A stretch of 10,000 nucleotides of DNA, from positions 1 to 10,000 of the forward strand of contig NZ_JAIWOF010000154.1 of NCBI RefSeq assembly GCF_020217025.1, written 5' to 3'. The stretch comes from Flavobacterium sp. GTDB lineage: Bacteria > Bacteroidota > Bacteroidia > Flavobacteriales > Flavobacteriaceae. Positions 1-7,265 of the stretch are shown piece after piece; within the stretch, counting starts at the first letter, position 1; every line of letters starts with the position of its first letter. Position numbers and translations under genes: made by a program. The notes beneath the pieces are model-generated. The model saw nothing but the letters and a program-made list of their open reading frames with translations. It had not been told where the DNA came from and searched no databases.

Positions 1-655
1 TCCAATTGGTATTTATGGTTGGATTATAGTTGGCTGATTTTTGAATTGCCATTGGTTGCGCCATTGCAATTCTATAATCTAACTTACCTAATTTCCCTTT
101 TGCGAAAACTGATAATTTTCTCAAAAACTGGTCTGTAACATCATTTGTAGTTTGCTGAAACAATGGTGCATCAACTCCTAAAATAGAACCTGTTGATGGA
201 GAGGAAAAACGAGCTAATCCACTCCAACCTGATAATCCCATACCTAAAGACAATTTTGTTTTATCAATTGCATATTCACCCATGGCATCATGCAAAAAGA
301 AACCTTGCTTTCTATCAGAAATATTATTTAAGTTGTTTTGTCCAAATTGCGAATAAATAAAAACTCTATCGGTTATTTGCCCATACATCTGAATTCTAAA
401 ACGACGAATTCCAATATCGGTTCCGCTGCTTTTTTCAATTCCAAAAATTGTTGTTCCTGGATTATATTCTTGGCTACGAAGCCAAAGCTGAGCTAACATT
501 GTAAACTTTACATAGTTACTGCCATCTTCATTTAAATTGAATTTACGATCTTTAAAAAAGCTATTAGATTCAGGCTTTTTTTCTTCTTGAGCATTTGCTT
601 TTATAGTAACTAACACTAATGCAAAAACTCCTAAATATTTAAAAACATTTTTCAT
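1..655 (-). CDS. Porin-like outer-membrane protein (partial, 3' end beyond the window)
   Basis: This frame is open from an ATG at 655-653 to the window edge, giving about 218 N-terminal residues. Residues 1-22 form a signal peptide with a hydrophobic core and an ANA|Q cleavage site typical of Bacteroidetes. The mature part has alternating polar and aromatic stretches: FTMLAQLWLRSQEY, then GIRRFRIQMYGQITDRVFIYSQFGQ, then LSLGMGLSGWSGLARFSSPS. These resemble the early strands of phosphate-selective porin O/P-type 16-18-strand barrels. The family assignment is from pattern only and the C-terminal strands are missing. The gene lies 69 bases downstream of the SulP gene on the same strand, with a hairpin between them. 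It may therefore be the last, separately modulated gene of the inorganic-carbon cluster, supplying an outer-membrane path for anions such as bicarbonate. The substrate is inferred. A general maltoporin-like or uncharacterised flavobacterial porin is the alternative. Confidence 0.7.
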   Translation of the reverse strand, partial: MKNVFKYLGVFALVLVTIKANAQEEKKPESNSFFKDRKFNLNEDGSNYVKFTMLAQLWLRSQEYNPGTTIFGIEKSSGTDIGIRRFRIQMYGQITDRVFIYSQFGQNNLNNISDRKQGFFLHDAMGEYAIDKTKLSLGMGLSGWSGLARFSSPSTGSILGVDAPLFQQTTNDVTDQFLRKLSVFAKGKLGKLDYRIAMAQPMAIQKSANYNPTINTNW

Positions 656-674
656 TTTTTGATATAAAGATTTT

Positions 675-700
675 GAAAACCCTTTGCGAAAAGGGTTTTC
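675..700 (-). terminator. Intergenic hairpin between sulP and the porin gene (terminator or attenuator)
   Basis: Arms at 675-685 (GAAAACCCTTT) and 690-700 (AAAGGGTTTTC) are perfectly complementary over 11 bp around a 4-base loop. On the minus strand the core CCC/GGG stem is flanked by A4 and T4, as in a weak intrinsic terminator. Only 19 bases separate it from the porin ATG, so a new promoter could not easily fit downstream. It could be a leaky terminator that lowers porin expression, or a 3'-end stabiliser of the dab-sulP message. The structure is seen; the role is inferred. Confidence 0.5.
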
Positions 701-724
701 AATTATTATTTTACTACTAAGAAA

Positions 725-2326
725 TTAAGCCAATTTTGATTTTCTTGAAGATAATGGATGGCTAGAAAGTGGTTGATGATTCTCTAGTCCTTTAATCTTA
801 ACTGTTCCTCCATTAGCTTCATAATCATGTTTAAAGTGCTCCAAGTTTTCCATTACAGAATGGTCAACTAATTTGGTTTTCTTTAAATCGATTGTTACAT
901 CAAAACCATAAGGAATAGCTTCTAATTTACTTTTTACTCCTAAATAATTTGTAAAAACAGCTGCTTTATTAATTTCAACTAAATAATTATTTCCTTCAAA
1001 AGAAACTAAAGTTGGCGCTTTAAATAATGAAGAAATTGGTGTTCCATTAATTAAATGAATGATGATTTTTAAAACCATACCCGCAGCAATACCAATAAGT
1101 AAATCTTCGAATAATGTAAAGAAAATCGTTACTAAAAAGATTGCCAATTGTTCTTTACCAATTTGAAATGTATGAATGAATTCTTTTGGATGCGCCAATT
1201 TAATCCCTACCGTAATCAACATTGCAGCTAAAGCAGCATTTGGAATCAACTCTAATATTGGAGTAGCAAGTAATACAAACATTAAAATAAAGAATCCGTG
1301 GAAAAAATTAGCCCATCTTGTTTTTGCACCATTGTTAACATTTGAAGAAGAACGTGCCACTTCAGAAATCATTGGCAAACCTCCTAAGAAAGCAGCAATT
1401 GTATTTCCAATTCCAACAGCAATTAAATCTTTATTCATGTTAGATTTTCTTTTAAAAGGATCCAACAAATCGATTGCTTTTACTGTTAACAATGATTCTA
1501 ATGTTCCTACTAAAGCAAACATAACTACATATTTAATAAACAATCCTGTTTGAGAAAAACCTTCAAAACTTGCATTGAAATTCAAATTATCAACAAAACT
1601 TCCAATTTTCACTAAAGCATAAGCAGGTTCTGTTTCTTTAAAATGCATGAATAACTCACATGGAATAGCAAACAACAATACCACAAGCGGAGCTGGGATC
1701 ATTTTAATTGTTTTGTTTTTGATATAAGGCCATCCCATCATAATTGACAAACTCACAATACCAATAATAGAAGCTTTAGGATCTAAATTAGCAATGAAGT
1801 TTGGAATATTAGCTAATAATTCCAATGGCCCTTTACCTTTTGCTAACGTTGGATTATCATTCAATAAAACGGGAATTTGTTTTGCTATAATGATAATTCC
1901 AATCGCTGCTAACATTCCGTGAATAGCAGAAAGTGGAAAGAAATCGGCCAATTTTCCTAATTTTAAAACTCCGAAAAGAATTTGAATTACTCCAGCAACA
2001 ACCATTGCTCCAAGGGCTAATTTCCAACCCAACTCATTATCTCCTTTTCCAAATTCTGCAACAGCACCAGCAACAATAACAATTAAACCAGCAGCTGGCC
2101 CTTTAATTGTTAAACGAGAACCCATGAAAAATGAAACTACAATTCCTCCAATAATAGCCGTAATTAATCCCATAATTGGCGGGAAATCAGAAGCTTTTGC
2201 GATTCCTAAACTTAATGGCAATGCCAATAAAAAAACGATGAAACCAGAAATGGCATCCGTTTTAAAATTTTCTTTTAAACCTGCTAATCCATCAGCAGGA
2301 ATGTATTTTTTTATATTTGCGTTCAT
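725..2326 (-). CDS. SulP family anion transporter with C-terminal STAS domain (probable bicarbonate importer)
   Basis: The 533-residue protein has SulP (SLC26) architecture. A short cytoplasmic N-terminus contains the entry segment KTDAISGFIVFLLALPLSLG (22-41). Hydrophobic helices run to about residue 428, and a compact STAS domain follows at about 440-515. Core signatures are LTIKGPAAGLIVIVAGA (72-88) near the anion site of the family, GTLESLLTVKAIDLLD (274-289) and GGLPMISEVARSSS (315-328). The STAS helix segment reads LVDHSVMENL (486-495). Family members carry sulfate, bicarbonate or other anions, usually with Na+ or H+. BicA of cyanobacteria is a SulP bicarbonate transporter. Here the gene follows dabB by only 15 bases, so bicarbonate is the likeliest substrate. 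No sulfate-assimilation gene is nearby, but sequence alone does not exclude sulfate. The ATG start fits the family N-terminus. Confidence 0.88.
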   Translation of the reverse strand: MNANIKKYIPADGLAGLKENFKTDAISGFIVFLLALPLSLGIAKASDFPPIMGLITAIIGGIVVSFFMGSRLTIKGPAAGLIVIVAGAVAEFGKGDNELGWKLALGAMVVAGVIQILFGVLKLGKLADFFPLSAIHGMLAAIGIIIIAKQIPVLLNDNPTLAKGKGPLELLANIPNFIANLDPKASIIGIVSLSIMMGWPYIKNKTIKMIPAPLVVLLFAIPCELFMHFKETEPAYALVKIGSFVDNLNFNASFEGFSQTGLFIKYVVMFALVGTLESLLTVKAIDLLDPFKRKSNMNKDLIAVGIGNTIAAFLGGLPMISEVARSSSNVNNGAKTRWANFFHGFFILMFVLLATPILELIPNAALAAMLITVGIKLAHPKEFIHTFQIGKEQLAIFLVTIFFTLFEDLLIGIAAGMVLKIIIHLINGTPISSLFKAPTLVSFEGNNYLVEINKAAVFTNYLGVKSKLEAIPYGFDVTIDLKKTKLVDHSVMENLEHFKHDYEANGGTVKIKGLENHQPLSSHPLSSRKSKLA

Positions 2327-2341
2327 ATATTTTCGAATAAA

Positions 2342-4210
2342 TTAAGATGATTTGTAAGGTAACTCATGATACGTTTTAACATGAGGACCTAAGAAAAGAC
2401 GAGCATAAATTCGGATTCCAGCAATACCTGAAACCACAAAACTTGATGCTACAAAAAAGGCTAAGAATAGTTGATTACTATCTATATGACTAAAAACCAA
2501 ATCTTCGCCAATGAAAGTTGTTGTAATTGGAAAACCTGTGATTCCTAATGTCGCTAACAAGAAAAAGAAAGCAAATTTAGGATGCTCGTAAACATGACCT
2601 AAATATTGATTAATCAGAATTTTTATTTCTAATTTACGAAGTTGTAATAAAGCAAAATATCCTATTGTTCCAGCAATAATAATTCCAGCTAGATAATAAG
2701 CAATTTCACTGATACTAACTTTGTCATTAAACACAATGGCTAAAGCAATCCAAAAATGATTCATTACGATTAAAATCCATGCTAAAAACGGACTTCTTCG
2801 TTCTGAAAACGATTTGAAAACGAATACCAATCCAATAAAAGCAAACAATTCTGGAAGAATATTGGTAATTTGATAAGGTAAATGTAACTTGAATTTATAC
2901 GTTATGAATCCCAATAAATAGATTGGAATGAAGAAGAAATAAATTCTCTTAATATTCAAGAAATCTAGTGATTTACCAATCATTTTCAAAGGTCTCCACA
3001 ATACCATATTTAAGAAACCTTCCAAATTAAATTCTTTAAGAGCTAAAATATAAAGCGTGTATTCTATTTTCTTTGGATACGAATCTTCAATAGCTTTTTC
3101 TCTTGGTTTGAAATTGTAAAATTGGTCGCGAATTAAATAACTCACTACCGATGGAGAAACTAATAATTGATACGTTCTCAAAAACGCATTTCCTGCAAAG
3201 TGAATTAAGGCTAATGTTTCAAAACCTAAAGCAATTTCAATAAATATAATTCCAATTTGAGAAATTGAACTATAGGCAACTTGACTCTTCACAGAAGATT
3301 GAACTCTTGCCATAACCGATGCCGCCAAACTCGTAGTTAATCCCATTAATCCAATGGCAAAACGCATGGTAGTTTGATGTTCCCAAAATGGAAACGTTCT
3401 CAACATCAAGAAAACTCCTAAATGCACTGATAAGGAACCATAGAAAATTGCACTCGAAGGCGTTGGACCTTCCATAGCTCTTGGCAACCAAGACGAAAAC
3501 GGAATTTGAGCCGATTTTGCCGCAGCCGCACAAGCTAAACAAAGCGCAATAAATATTCCGATAATGGAATGATTTTGCAGATGTTCGTTTACCAATTCGT
3601 AATTATTCAACTTCATGAAAGTAATATTTTCATGAAATAAATGGTGACTTGCCCACATCGCTAATAACAATCCGACATCGCCAATTCTATAAATTGAAAA
3701 TACTTTGAAAGCATTTTTAACGGGTAAATAACGTTCTCTATAAAAAGCAATTAAAAGGAAAGAAGAAATTCCAATGATTTCCCAACCAATGAATAAGGTT
3801 TCAAAATTTCCTGATAAAATAGCTAAGTTATATCCGAAAAAGAAAAACAAAACCGTATTAAAAAAACGTTTGTATCCTTTTTCTCTATGTAAATAATAGC
3901 GACTATACGTAGTTATCATCGAAGTTAACAAAGCTCCAATGAATAAATAAACTGCTGAGATTTGGTCAAAATAGAAATCGATGAAAAACTCATAATGAGC
4001 TGTTTTTAATATCGATAATTCTAATAAATTCAAATCTTTTGCACCGTCAATTATCCAAAAAATGATAAAAGCTACTAATCCTACTAACTGTAAAAAAACC
4101 GTTCCAAAAGCCGTCCATGAGATGGCTTTTTCTTTAGATTCAGGCAAAAACAAACTAATGATAAAGCCTAAAAACGGTAACAGTATAAAATATTGCAATA
4201 ACTCGTTCAT
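2342..4210 (-). CDS. dabB: DabB: NuoL/antiporter-like membrane subunit of the DAB inorganic carbon pump
   Basis: The 622-residue polytopic protein belongs to the proton-conducting NADH dehydrogenase subunit 5/antiporter (Proton_antipo_M) family. Diagnostic segments are FIGWEIIGISSFLLIAFYRE (140-159, with Glu144 as in NuoL), NAFKVFSIYRIGDVGLLL (166-183), AKSAQIPFSSWLPRAMEGPT (231-250, Lys232) and VKSQVAYSSISQIG (307-320, Lys308). These give the buried Glu and Lys residues expected of an ion-conducting channel. Where respiratory NuoL has a histidine-containing HAATMV segment, this protein reads FYGSLSVHLG, which suits the DabB clade rather than complex I. The gene starts 3 bases after the dabA stop (TAAGTCATG), so translation is probably coupled, and no other nuo genes are present. 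DabB is inferred to conduct H+ or Na+ and drive DabA at the inner membrane. It is often annotated only as 'NADH dehydrogenase subunit 5'. Confidence 0.92.
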   Translation of the reverse strand: MNELLQYFILLPFLGFIISLFLPESKEKAISWTAFGTVFLQLVGLVAFIIFWIIDGAKDLNLLELSILKTAHYEFFIDFYFDQISAVYLFIGALLTSMITTYSRYYLHREKGYKRFFNTVLFFFFGYNLAILSGNFETLFIGWEIIGISSFLLIAFYRERYLPVKNAFKVFSIYRIGDVGLLLAMWASHHLFHENITFMKLNNYELVNEHLQNHSIIGIFIALCLACAAAAKSAQIPFSSWLPRAMEGPTPSSAIFYGSLSVHLGVFLMLRTFPFWEHQTTMRFAIGLMGLTTSLAASVMARVQSSVKSQVAYSSISQIGIIFIEIALGFETLALIHFAGNAFLRTYQLLVSPSVVSYLIRDQFYNFKPREKAIEDSYPKKIEYTLYILALKEFNLEGFLNMVLWRPLKMIGKSLDFLNIKRIYFFFIPIYLLGFITYKFKLHLPYQITNILPELFAFIGLVFVFKSFSERRSPFLAWILIVMNHFWIALAIVFNDKVSISEIAYYLAGIIIAGTIGYFALLQLRKLEIKILINQYLGHVYEHPKFAFFFLLATLGITGFPITTTFIGEDLVFSHIDSNQLFLAFFVASSFVVSGIAGIRIYARLFLGPHVKTYHELPYKSS

Positions 4211-4213
4211 GAC

Positions 4214-6709
4214 TTAAATGGTATTAGTGATTATTCCTACCGGAAGATTCTCTTTTGTAGTTTCAACCAACTGCATTTCATCTTTAATGAAATTCACAGT
4301 TTGAAGAGGTTGATAGGGAACAAACTTTTCGTCTTCAAAAACAAAAAGCTCTTTAGTTTCAGGTTGAACCGCCACTAATTTCACCCAATCATTTTTAAAC
4401 CATTCGTAAGTAGCTGGATTTTTAGAAATCGCATAAAGTACTTTCTCTGGGAAATGTTCTGCAATAACCAACAAACGAACTGGGTCATGAACCTCAATCA
4501 TTTGACTTGGTAAACCAGGACGTAAATCACCATCGATTCCATTAGCAACTCCAATTAATCCCATTACGTTATGGGGTAATTTAGAACCAGCCCCTAATTT
4601 TTGATTATCAACTCTTGAAAAATAGTATTCCAAATTAATTCCACCACCAACTGGAGCAACTGCGCCTAAAATAATGGCTAAATAATCTCCAGAAGGATCG
4701 ACTTCGTAGTCATATGAATTCAAGAATGAACGTCGATCTAAAAACAATTGTTTTGACAAACTTCTTCTTCCTACAATACACATGGCATTCGTAGCGTGAT
4801 TTAATTCGGGACGAGGTTCAAATAAAGATAACGAACGACGTTTTACTTTTTCGTGAACTTTTTCTAAAGTATCTGTAGAATCAATCGTATCAAAACGTCT
4901 TGAACGTTCCTTTGCATTATTATCTAAAGCTTTAGTAAACGTGATTACATTTTGTTGATGCAATGCTTTATTATTTTCCGACAACGTATCTTCATCATAA
5001 AAAGCAATTTCATCTCGAGTTGTATCATGTAGAGCCGGTAAAAATTGTGTTGAAGTTGGAATATCAATTCCTCTTTGTCTCAAAATAGCTCTAACTTCTG
5101 GATGATTCGCAGCAAACGAAGCTACTTTTGCGTTTACCGAACTCGGTCTACCACAACAAGCTCCACAATCATAACCCGCATAATGCGTATTATTGATACT
5201 AGTCGCTCCGTGTCCAACAACGTAAACTATTGGAGAAAAATTCGATACTAATCCAATACTTTTCAACAAACCTTCTACTCTATTAGCCATTTCTTCTACT
5301 GAAAAACCAATTTGTAAGTCACCTTCTTTTTGATTTACATCTTTATTTTCGATAACTAATTTCGATTTTTTATGCAAATGCTTGAATGAAGATGTAGTTG
5401 CAGGCGACATCGAAGGTTTAAAAATATTCAAAAATAATTTTAAAGCCGAAGAAAACCCTAACGTCTGACTAATAATCCAACCAAAAAACAACGAGTGTGA
5501 TTGCTTGTGATAATGTAAATCTTTAGCTTGTTTTTTCTTTCTGTGTTCTTCTTTGATTAAGAATTTTGGTGTAACAGGAGCTGGACATAATTTAGTATAA
5601 AATTTTCCATTTACCGGTTGATAGAAAAACTCAAAGTTAAAGAAAGCAGCTGTTCCATAAGTAGAAACATTTTTATCAATGTGTTCAACATGTCTCCTAA
5701 ACGAACATTCTCTGTCGTCCATACAAAACATACCTTGAAAACTTGGTATCTGCTCTAACTTTTCTTCTTTTACGTTTTGAACATTGGATAAAACAGCATC
5801 ATAAAGACTCCATTCAAACGCTTGTTGCCAAAGTGATAATACATCGAAAAGTTCATTATATTCGACTTTTTCAAATAATAAGAATTCTTCGTCTTCGATT
5901 TTAAAACCAAGTGGCGCCCAAATATCATTAAACTTATTATCTAAAGTATCAATCTCAAGAAGTAATTCAAACTTGATTAATTCTTCTAATGTAATTTGTT
6001 TTGAATCTAATAAAGAACTTGGATTGTTCTCAATAGTCGCAATCATTCCGCTCCAACCTGGATGTCCAAATTGTTGGTCAAATAAATATTGTTCGAATAA
6101 TTCTTCTTTTCCTACAATTATTTCTAATAACTGCGTGATTGAAGCGTTTTCTTGTAATAGTTTTTTTGCTCTATTAGAAGTAAAAATTCCTTTAAAGGTA
6201 TTCTTTTCTAACTCTCTAATAGAAGCTAAAAATCCTTTATCATGTATAGGAAAATTCCAAATAGCAATCCCTTGATCTAAATAACTACACAATACTCTAA
6301 ATAATAAACTATGTGTTGATTTTTCTAGATTTATAGCGTAGTATTTTTTCCAATTAGAACGTAAACTTCCAATTCTTGGAGAAATAGATTCGTCGTAATT
6401 GGTCTTTAGTAATTTTTCTTTCCAGATTTGAAGATTTGCAGCTCCTTTTGCTTTTGTAATGATAGCATCTAAAACTATTTCATTGATTTCTTTATTAACA
6501 AATCGTTGTCTAAAATCGGTTATTGATAAATATGTTTTGTAACCAAAAACAGTAGATGCTTCTAGCAATGCATCATGAAATTTTTTACTTTGAAAAGCAT
6601 GCAAAGTATTGTGGTGCACAAAGTCTTTTAACGGATTTTGTGCTGGTAAATAATGGGTTAAGTGATGAAGAACTTCGTGTTCGTCAAAACCAACGGTATG
6701 TGTTTTCAT
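4214..6709 (-). CDS. dabA: DabA (DUF2309): carbonic-anhydrase-like subunit of the DAB inorganic carbon pump
   Basis: The 831-residue soluble protein matches the DUF2309/DabA family over its full length. The four positions of the beta-carbonic-anhydrase-like zinc site are visible: Cys329 and Asp331 in GMFCMDDRECSFRRH (326-340), His500 in VYVVGHGATS (495-504), and Cys515 in YDCGACCGRPSS (513-524). The spacings (2 between Cys and Asp, 15 between His and Cys) are those of the characterised Halothiobacillus DabA (Cys351, Asp353, His524, Cys539). The N-terminus has the histidine-rich family segment HYLPAQNPLKDFVHHNTLHA (19-38), which supports this ATG. No signal peptide is present, so it acts in the cytoplasm bound to DabB. 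The DabAB pair is known to hydrate CO2 to bicarbonate in one direction, powered by the cation gradient. Nothing suggests truncation or loss of active-site residues. Confidence 0.95.
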   Translation of the reverse strand: MKTHTVGFDEHEVLHHLTHYLPAQNPLKDFVHHNTLHAFQSKKFHDALLEASTVFGYKTYLSITDFRQRFVNKEINEIVLDAIITKAKGAANLQIWKEKLLKTNYDESISPRIGSLRSNWKKYYAINLEKSTHSLLFRVLCSYLDQGIAIWNFPIHDKGFLASIRELEKNTFKGIFTSNRAKKLLQENASITQLLEIIVGKEELFEQYLFDQQFGHPGWSGMIATIENNPSSLLDSKQITLEELIKFELLLEIDTLDNKFNDIWAPLGFKIEDEEFLLFEKVEYNELFDVLSLWQQAFEWSLYDAVLSNVQNVKEEKLEQIPSFQGMFCMDDRECSFRRHVEHIDKNVSTYGTAAFFNFEFFYQPVNGKFYTKLCPAPVTPKFLIKEEHRKKKQAKDLHYHKQSHSLFFGWIISQTLGFSSALKLFLNIFKPSMSPATTSSFKHLHKKSKLVIENKDVNQKEGDLQIGFSVEEMANRVEGLLKSIGLVSNFSPIVYVVGHGATSINNTHYAGYDCGACCGRPSSVNAKVASFAANHPEVRAILRQRGIDIPTSTQFLPALHDTTRDEIAFYDEDTLSENNKALHQQNVITFTKALDNNAKERSRRFDTIDSTDTLEKVHEKVKRRSLSLFEPRPELNHATNAMCIVGRRSLSKQLFLDRRSFLNSYDYEVDPSGDYLAIILGAVAPVGGGINLEYYFSRVDNQKLGAGSKLPHNVMGLIGVANGIDGDLRPGLPSQMIEVHDPVRLLVIAEHFPEKVLYAISKNPATYEWFKNDWVKLVAVQPETKELFVFEDEKFVPYQPLQTVNFIKDEMQLVETTKENLPVGIITNTI

Positions 6710-6742
6710 TGATTAATGAAATAAATTAATACACAGTTAATA

Positions 6743-6763
6743 TTCACAAACAAATGATGTGAA
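6743..6763. promoter_or_regulatory. Inverted repeat TTCACA-N9-TGTGAA ahead of dabA
   Basis: Half-sites at 6743-6748 and 6758-6763 are perfect reverse complements. The dyad sits in the 70-base gap between the small upstream gene and dabA, about 34 bases from the dabA ATG. The downstream flank has no T-tract, so it does not look like a terminator. Its half-site TCAC/GTGA recurs in the other inverted repeat at 7156-7175. It could be an operator for a dimeric regulator. A perfect 6-bp dyad can arise by chance in AT-rich DNA, so this is tentative. The gap otherwise shows no clear -33/-7 promoter pair. Confidence 0.3.
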
Positions 6764-6779
6764 AACAATAAATTAGGTA

Positions 6780-7148
6780 TTAAGATAAGTGAAACTTCCA
6801 ATTACAATATAAATCGTAAAGTGGAATAATTTCTTTTGAAGAAAAGAATTGGGATAAATATGAACTTGAACTCTCCTCTAAAGAAGATTTAACAATAACA
6901 ATTGATTTTGTTGGAATTAAAATTACATCCAACTCAATTTTCAATTCAGGTTCTATTTCAACAGTAACATATTCTCCTTCTTCTAGGTCAACGGTTTGAA
7001 AATGAGAAAAATCAGCAGGAGTATACTTTTTTTGAAATTCACCTTGAGATTCTGATACTAAATCTTTTGTAGCGTTATATGAAACAGAAAAAACCCACAT
7101 GAAGAATGTGAGCATAAAAAATAAAAATAATTGTAATAATCTTTTCAA
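6780..7148 (-). CDS. Hypothetical 122-residue membrane-anchored or exported protein upstream of dabA
   Basis: I do not recognise a family. The frame begins with a rare TTG at 7148-7146. The next codons give KRLLQLFLFF, a positively charged start followed by one hydrophobic segment to about residue 24, so the product is either anchored by this helix or cleaved as a signal peptide. An in-frame stop lies a few codons further upstream and there is no upstream ATG. The next ATG (residue 12) would cut into the hydrophobic segment, so TTG is preferred. The rest has short beta-like hydrophobic runs (VTVEIEP, IELDVILIPT, SIVIVKSS), a serine-rich stretch near 88-100 and a single Cys115. It precedes dabA by 70 bases on the same strand and is preceded by a terminator and a promoter-like element. 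It is probably the first gene of the dab transcript. Any role in carbon uptake is speculation. Confidence 0.65.
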   Translation of the reverse strand: MKRLLQLFLFFMLTFFMWVFSVSYNATKDLVSESQGEFQKKYTPADFSHFQTVDLEEGEYVTVEIEPELKIELDVILIPTKSIVIVKSSLEESSSSYLSQFFSSKEIIPLYDLYCNWKFHLS

Positions 7149-7155
7149 AATGATT

Positions 7156-7175
7156 TCACTTGCTACCTAAAGTGA
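7156..7175. promoter_or_regulatory. Inverted repeat TCACTT-N8-AAGTGA at the presumed start of the dab transcript
   Basis: Half-sites at 7156-7161 and 7170-7175 are perfect reverse complements. They lie directly downstream of the TACATTTG element, so they would overlap the transcription start and the short leader of the small gene. The position suits repressor binding or a small leader hairpin. It shares TCAC/GTGA half-sites with the dyad at 6743-6763, with nearly the same spacing (12 versus 11 bases between GTGA-type halves). The function is inferred. Confidence 0.3.
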
Positions 7176-7178
7176 CTA

Positions 7179-7204
7179 CAAATGTATATTATATTTTGAT
7201 TCAA
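7179..7204 (-). promoter_or_regulatory. Bacteroidetes-type promoter for the small gene and dab cluster
   Basis: On the minus strand, TACATTTG (7186-7179) is a full match to the Bacteroidetes -7 consensus TANNTTTG. A TTG at 7204-7202 lies 15 bases upstream as a possible -33 element, which is shorter than the usual spacing. The element sits between the terminator of the preceding unit and the TTG start at 7148, leaving a leader of roughly 25 bases. No Shine-Dalgarno sequence is visible, as is usual for the group. Confidence 0.45.
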
Positions 7205-7230
7205 AAAATTAATTTCTGATTAATTTTAAC

Positions 7231-7263
7231 AAAAAACCGATTAGAATTTCTAATCGGTTTTTT
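7231..7263 (-). terminator. Intrinsic terminator after the HMA-domain gene
   Basis: An almost continuous inverted repeat has arms AAAAAACCGATTAG (7231-7244) and CTAATCGGTTTTTT (7250-7263) around a 5-base loop. On the minus strand it begins 2 bases after the stop codon of the HMA gene and ends in six T residues, the classic rho-independent form. The flanking A/T runs would also allow function on the plus strand. It separates the receptor/HMA unit from the dab unit. Confidence 0.85.
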
Positions 7264-7265
7264 TA

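Noticed and set aside
1176..1553. Plus-strand open frame of 125 codons
   Set aside because: It lies wholly inside the SulP gene on the opposite strand, has no recognisable domain, and is low-complexity Asn/Ile/Lys-rich as expected of an antisense shadow. The same holds for plus-strand frames at 2124-2345, 5973-6275, 7673-7858 and 7885-8127.
725..2326. SulP as a sulfate permease of a cysteine-biosynthesis locus
   Set aside because: No sulfate-assimilation gene lies nearby and the gene is tightly linked to dabA-dabB. Bicarbonate is preferred, although the sequence alone does not exclude sulfate.
3270..3542. Minus-strand frame of 90 codons inside dabB
   Set aside because: It overlaps dabB in another frame. 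dabB has intact family motifs across this stretch, so there is no frameshift to explain.
6710..6742. A second promoter directly ahead of dabA (TTTG, 18 bases, TAATTTAT)
   Set aside because: The -7 match is only partial and in this AT-rich gap it is no better than chance. Read-through from the upstream promoter is the simpler view.
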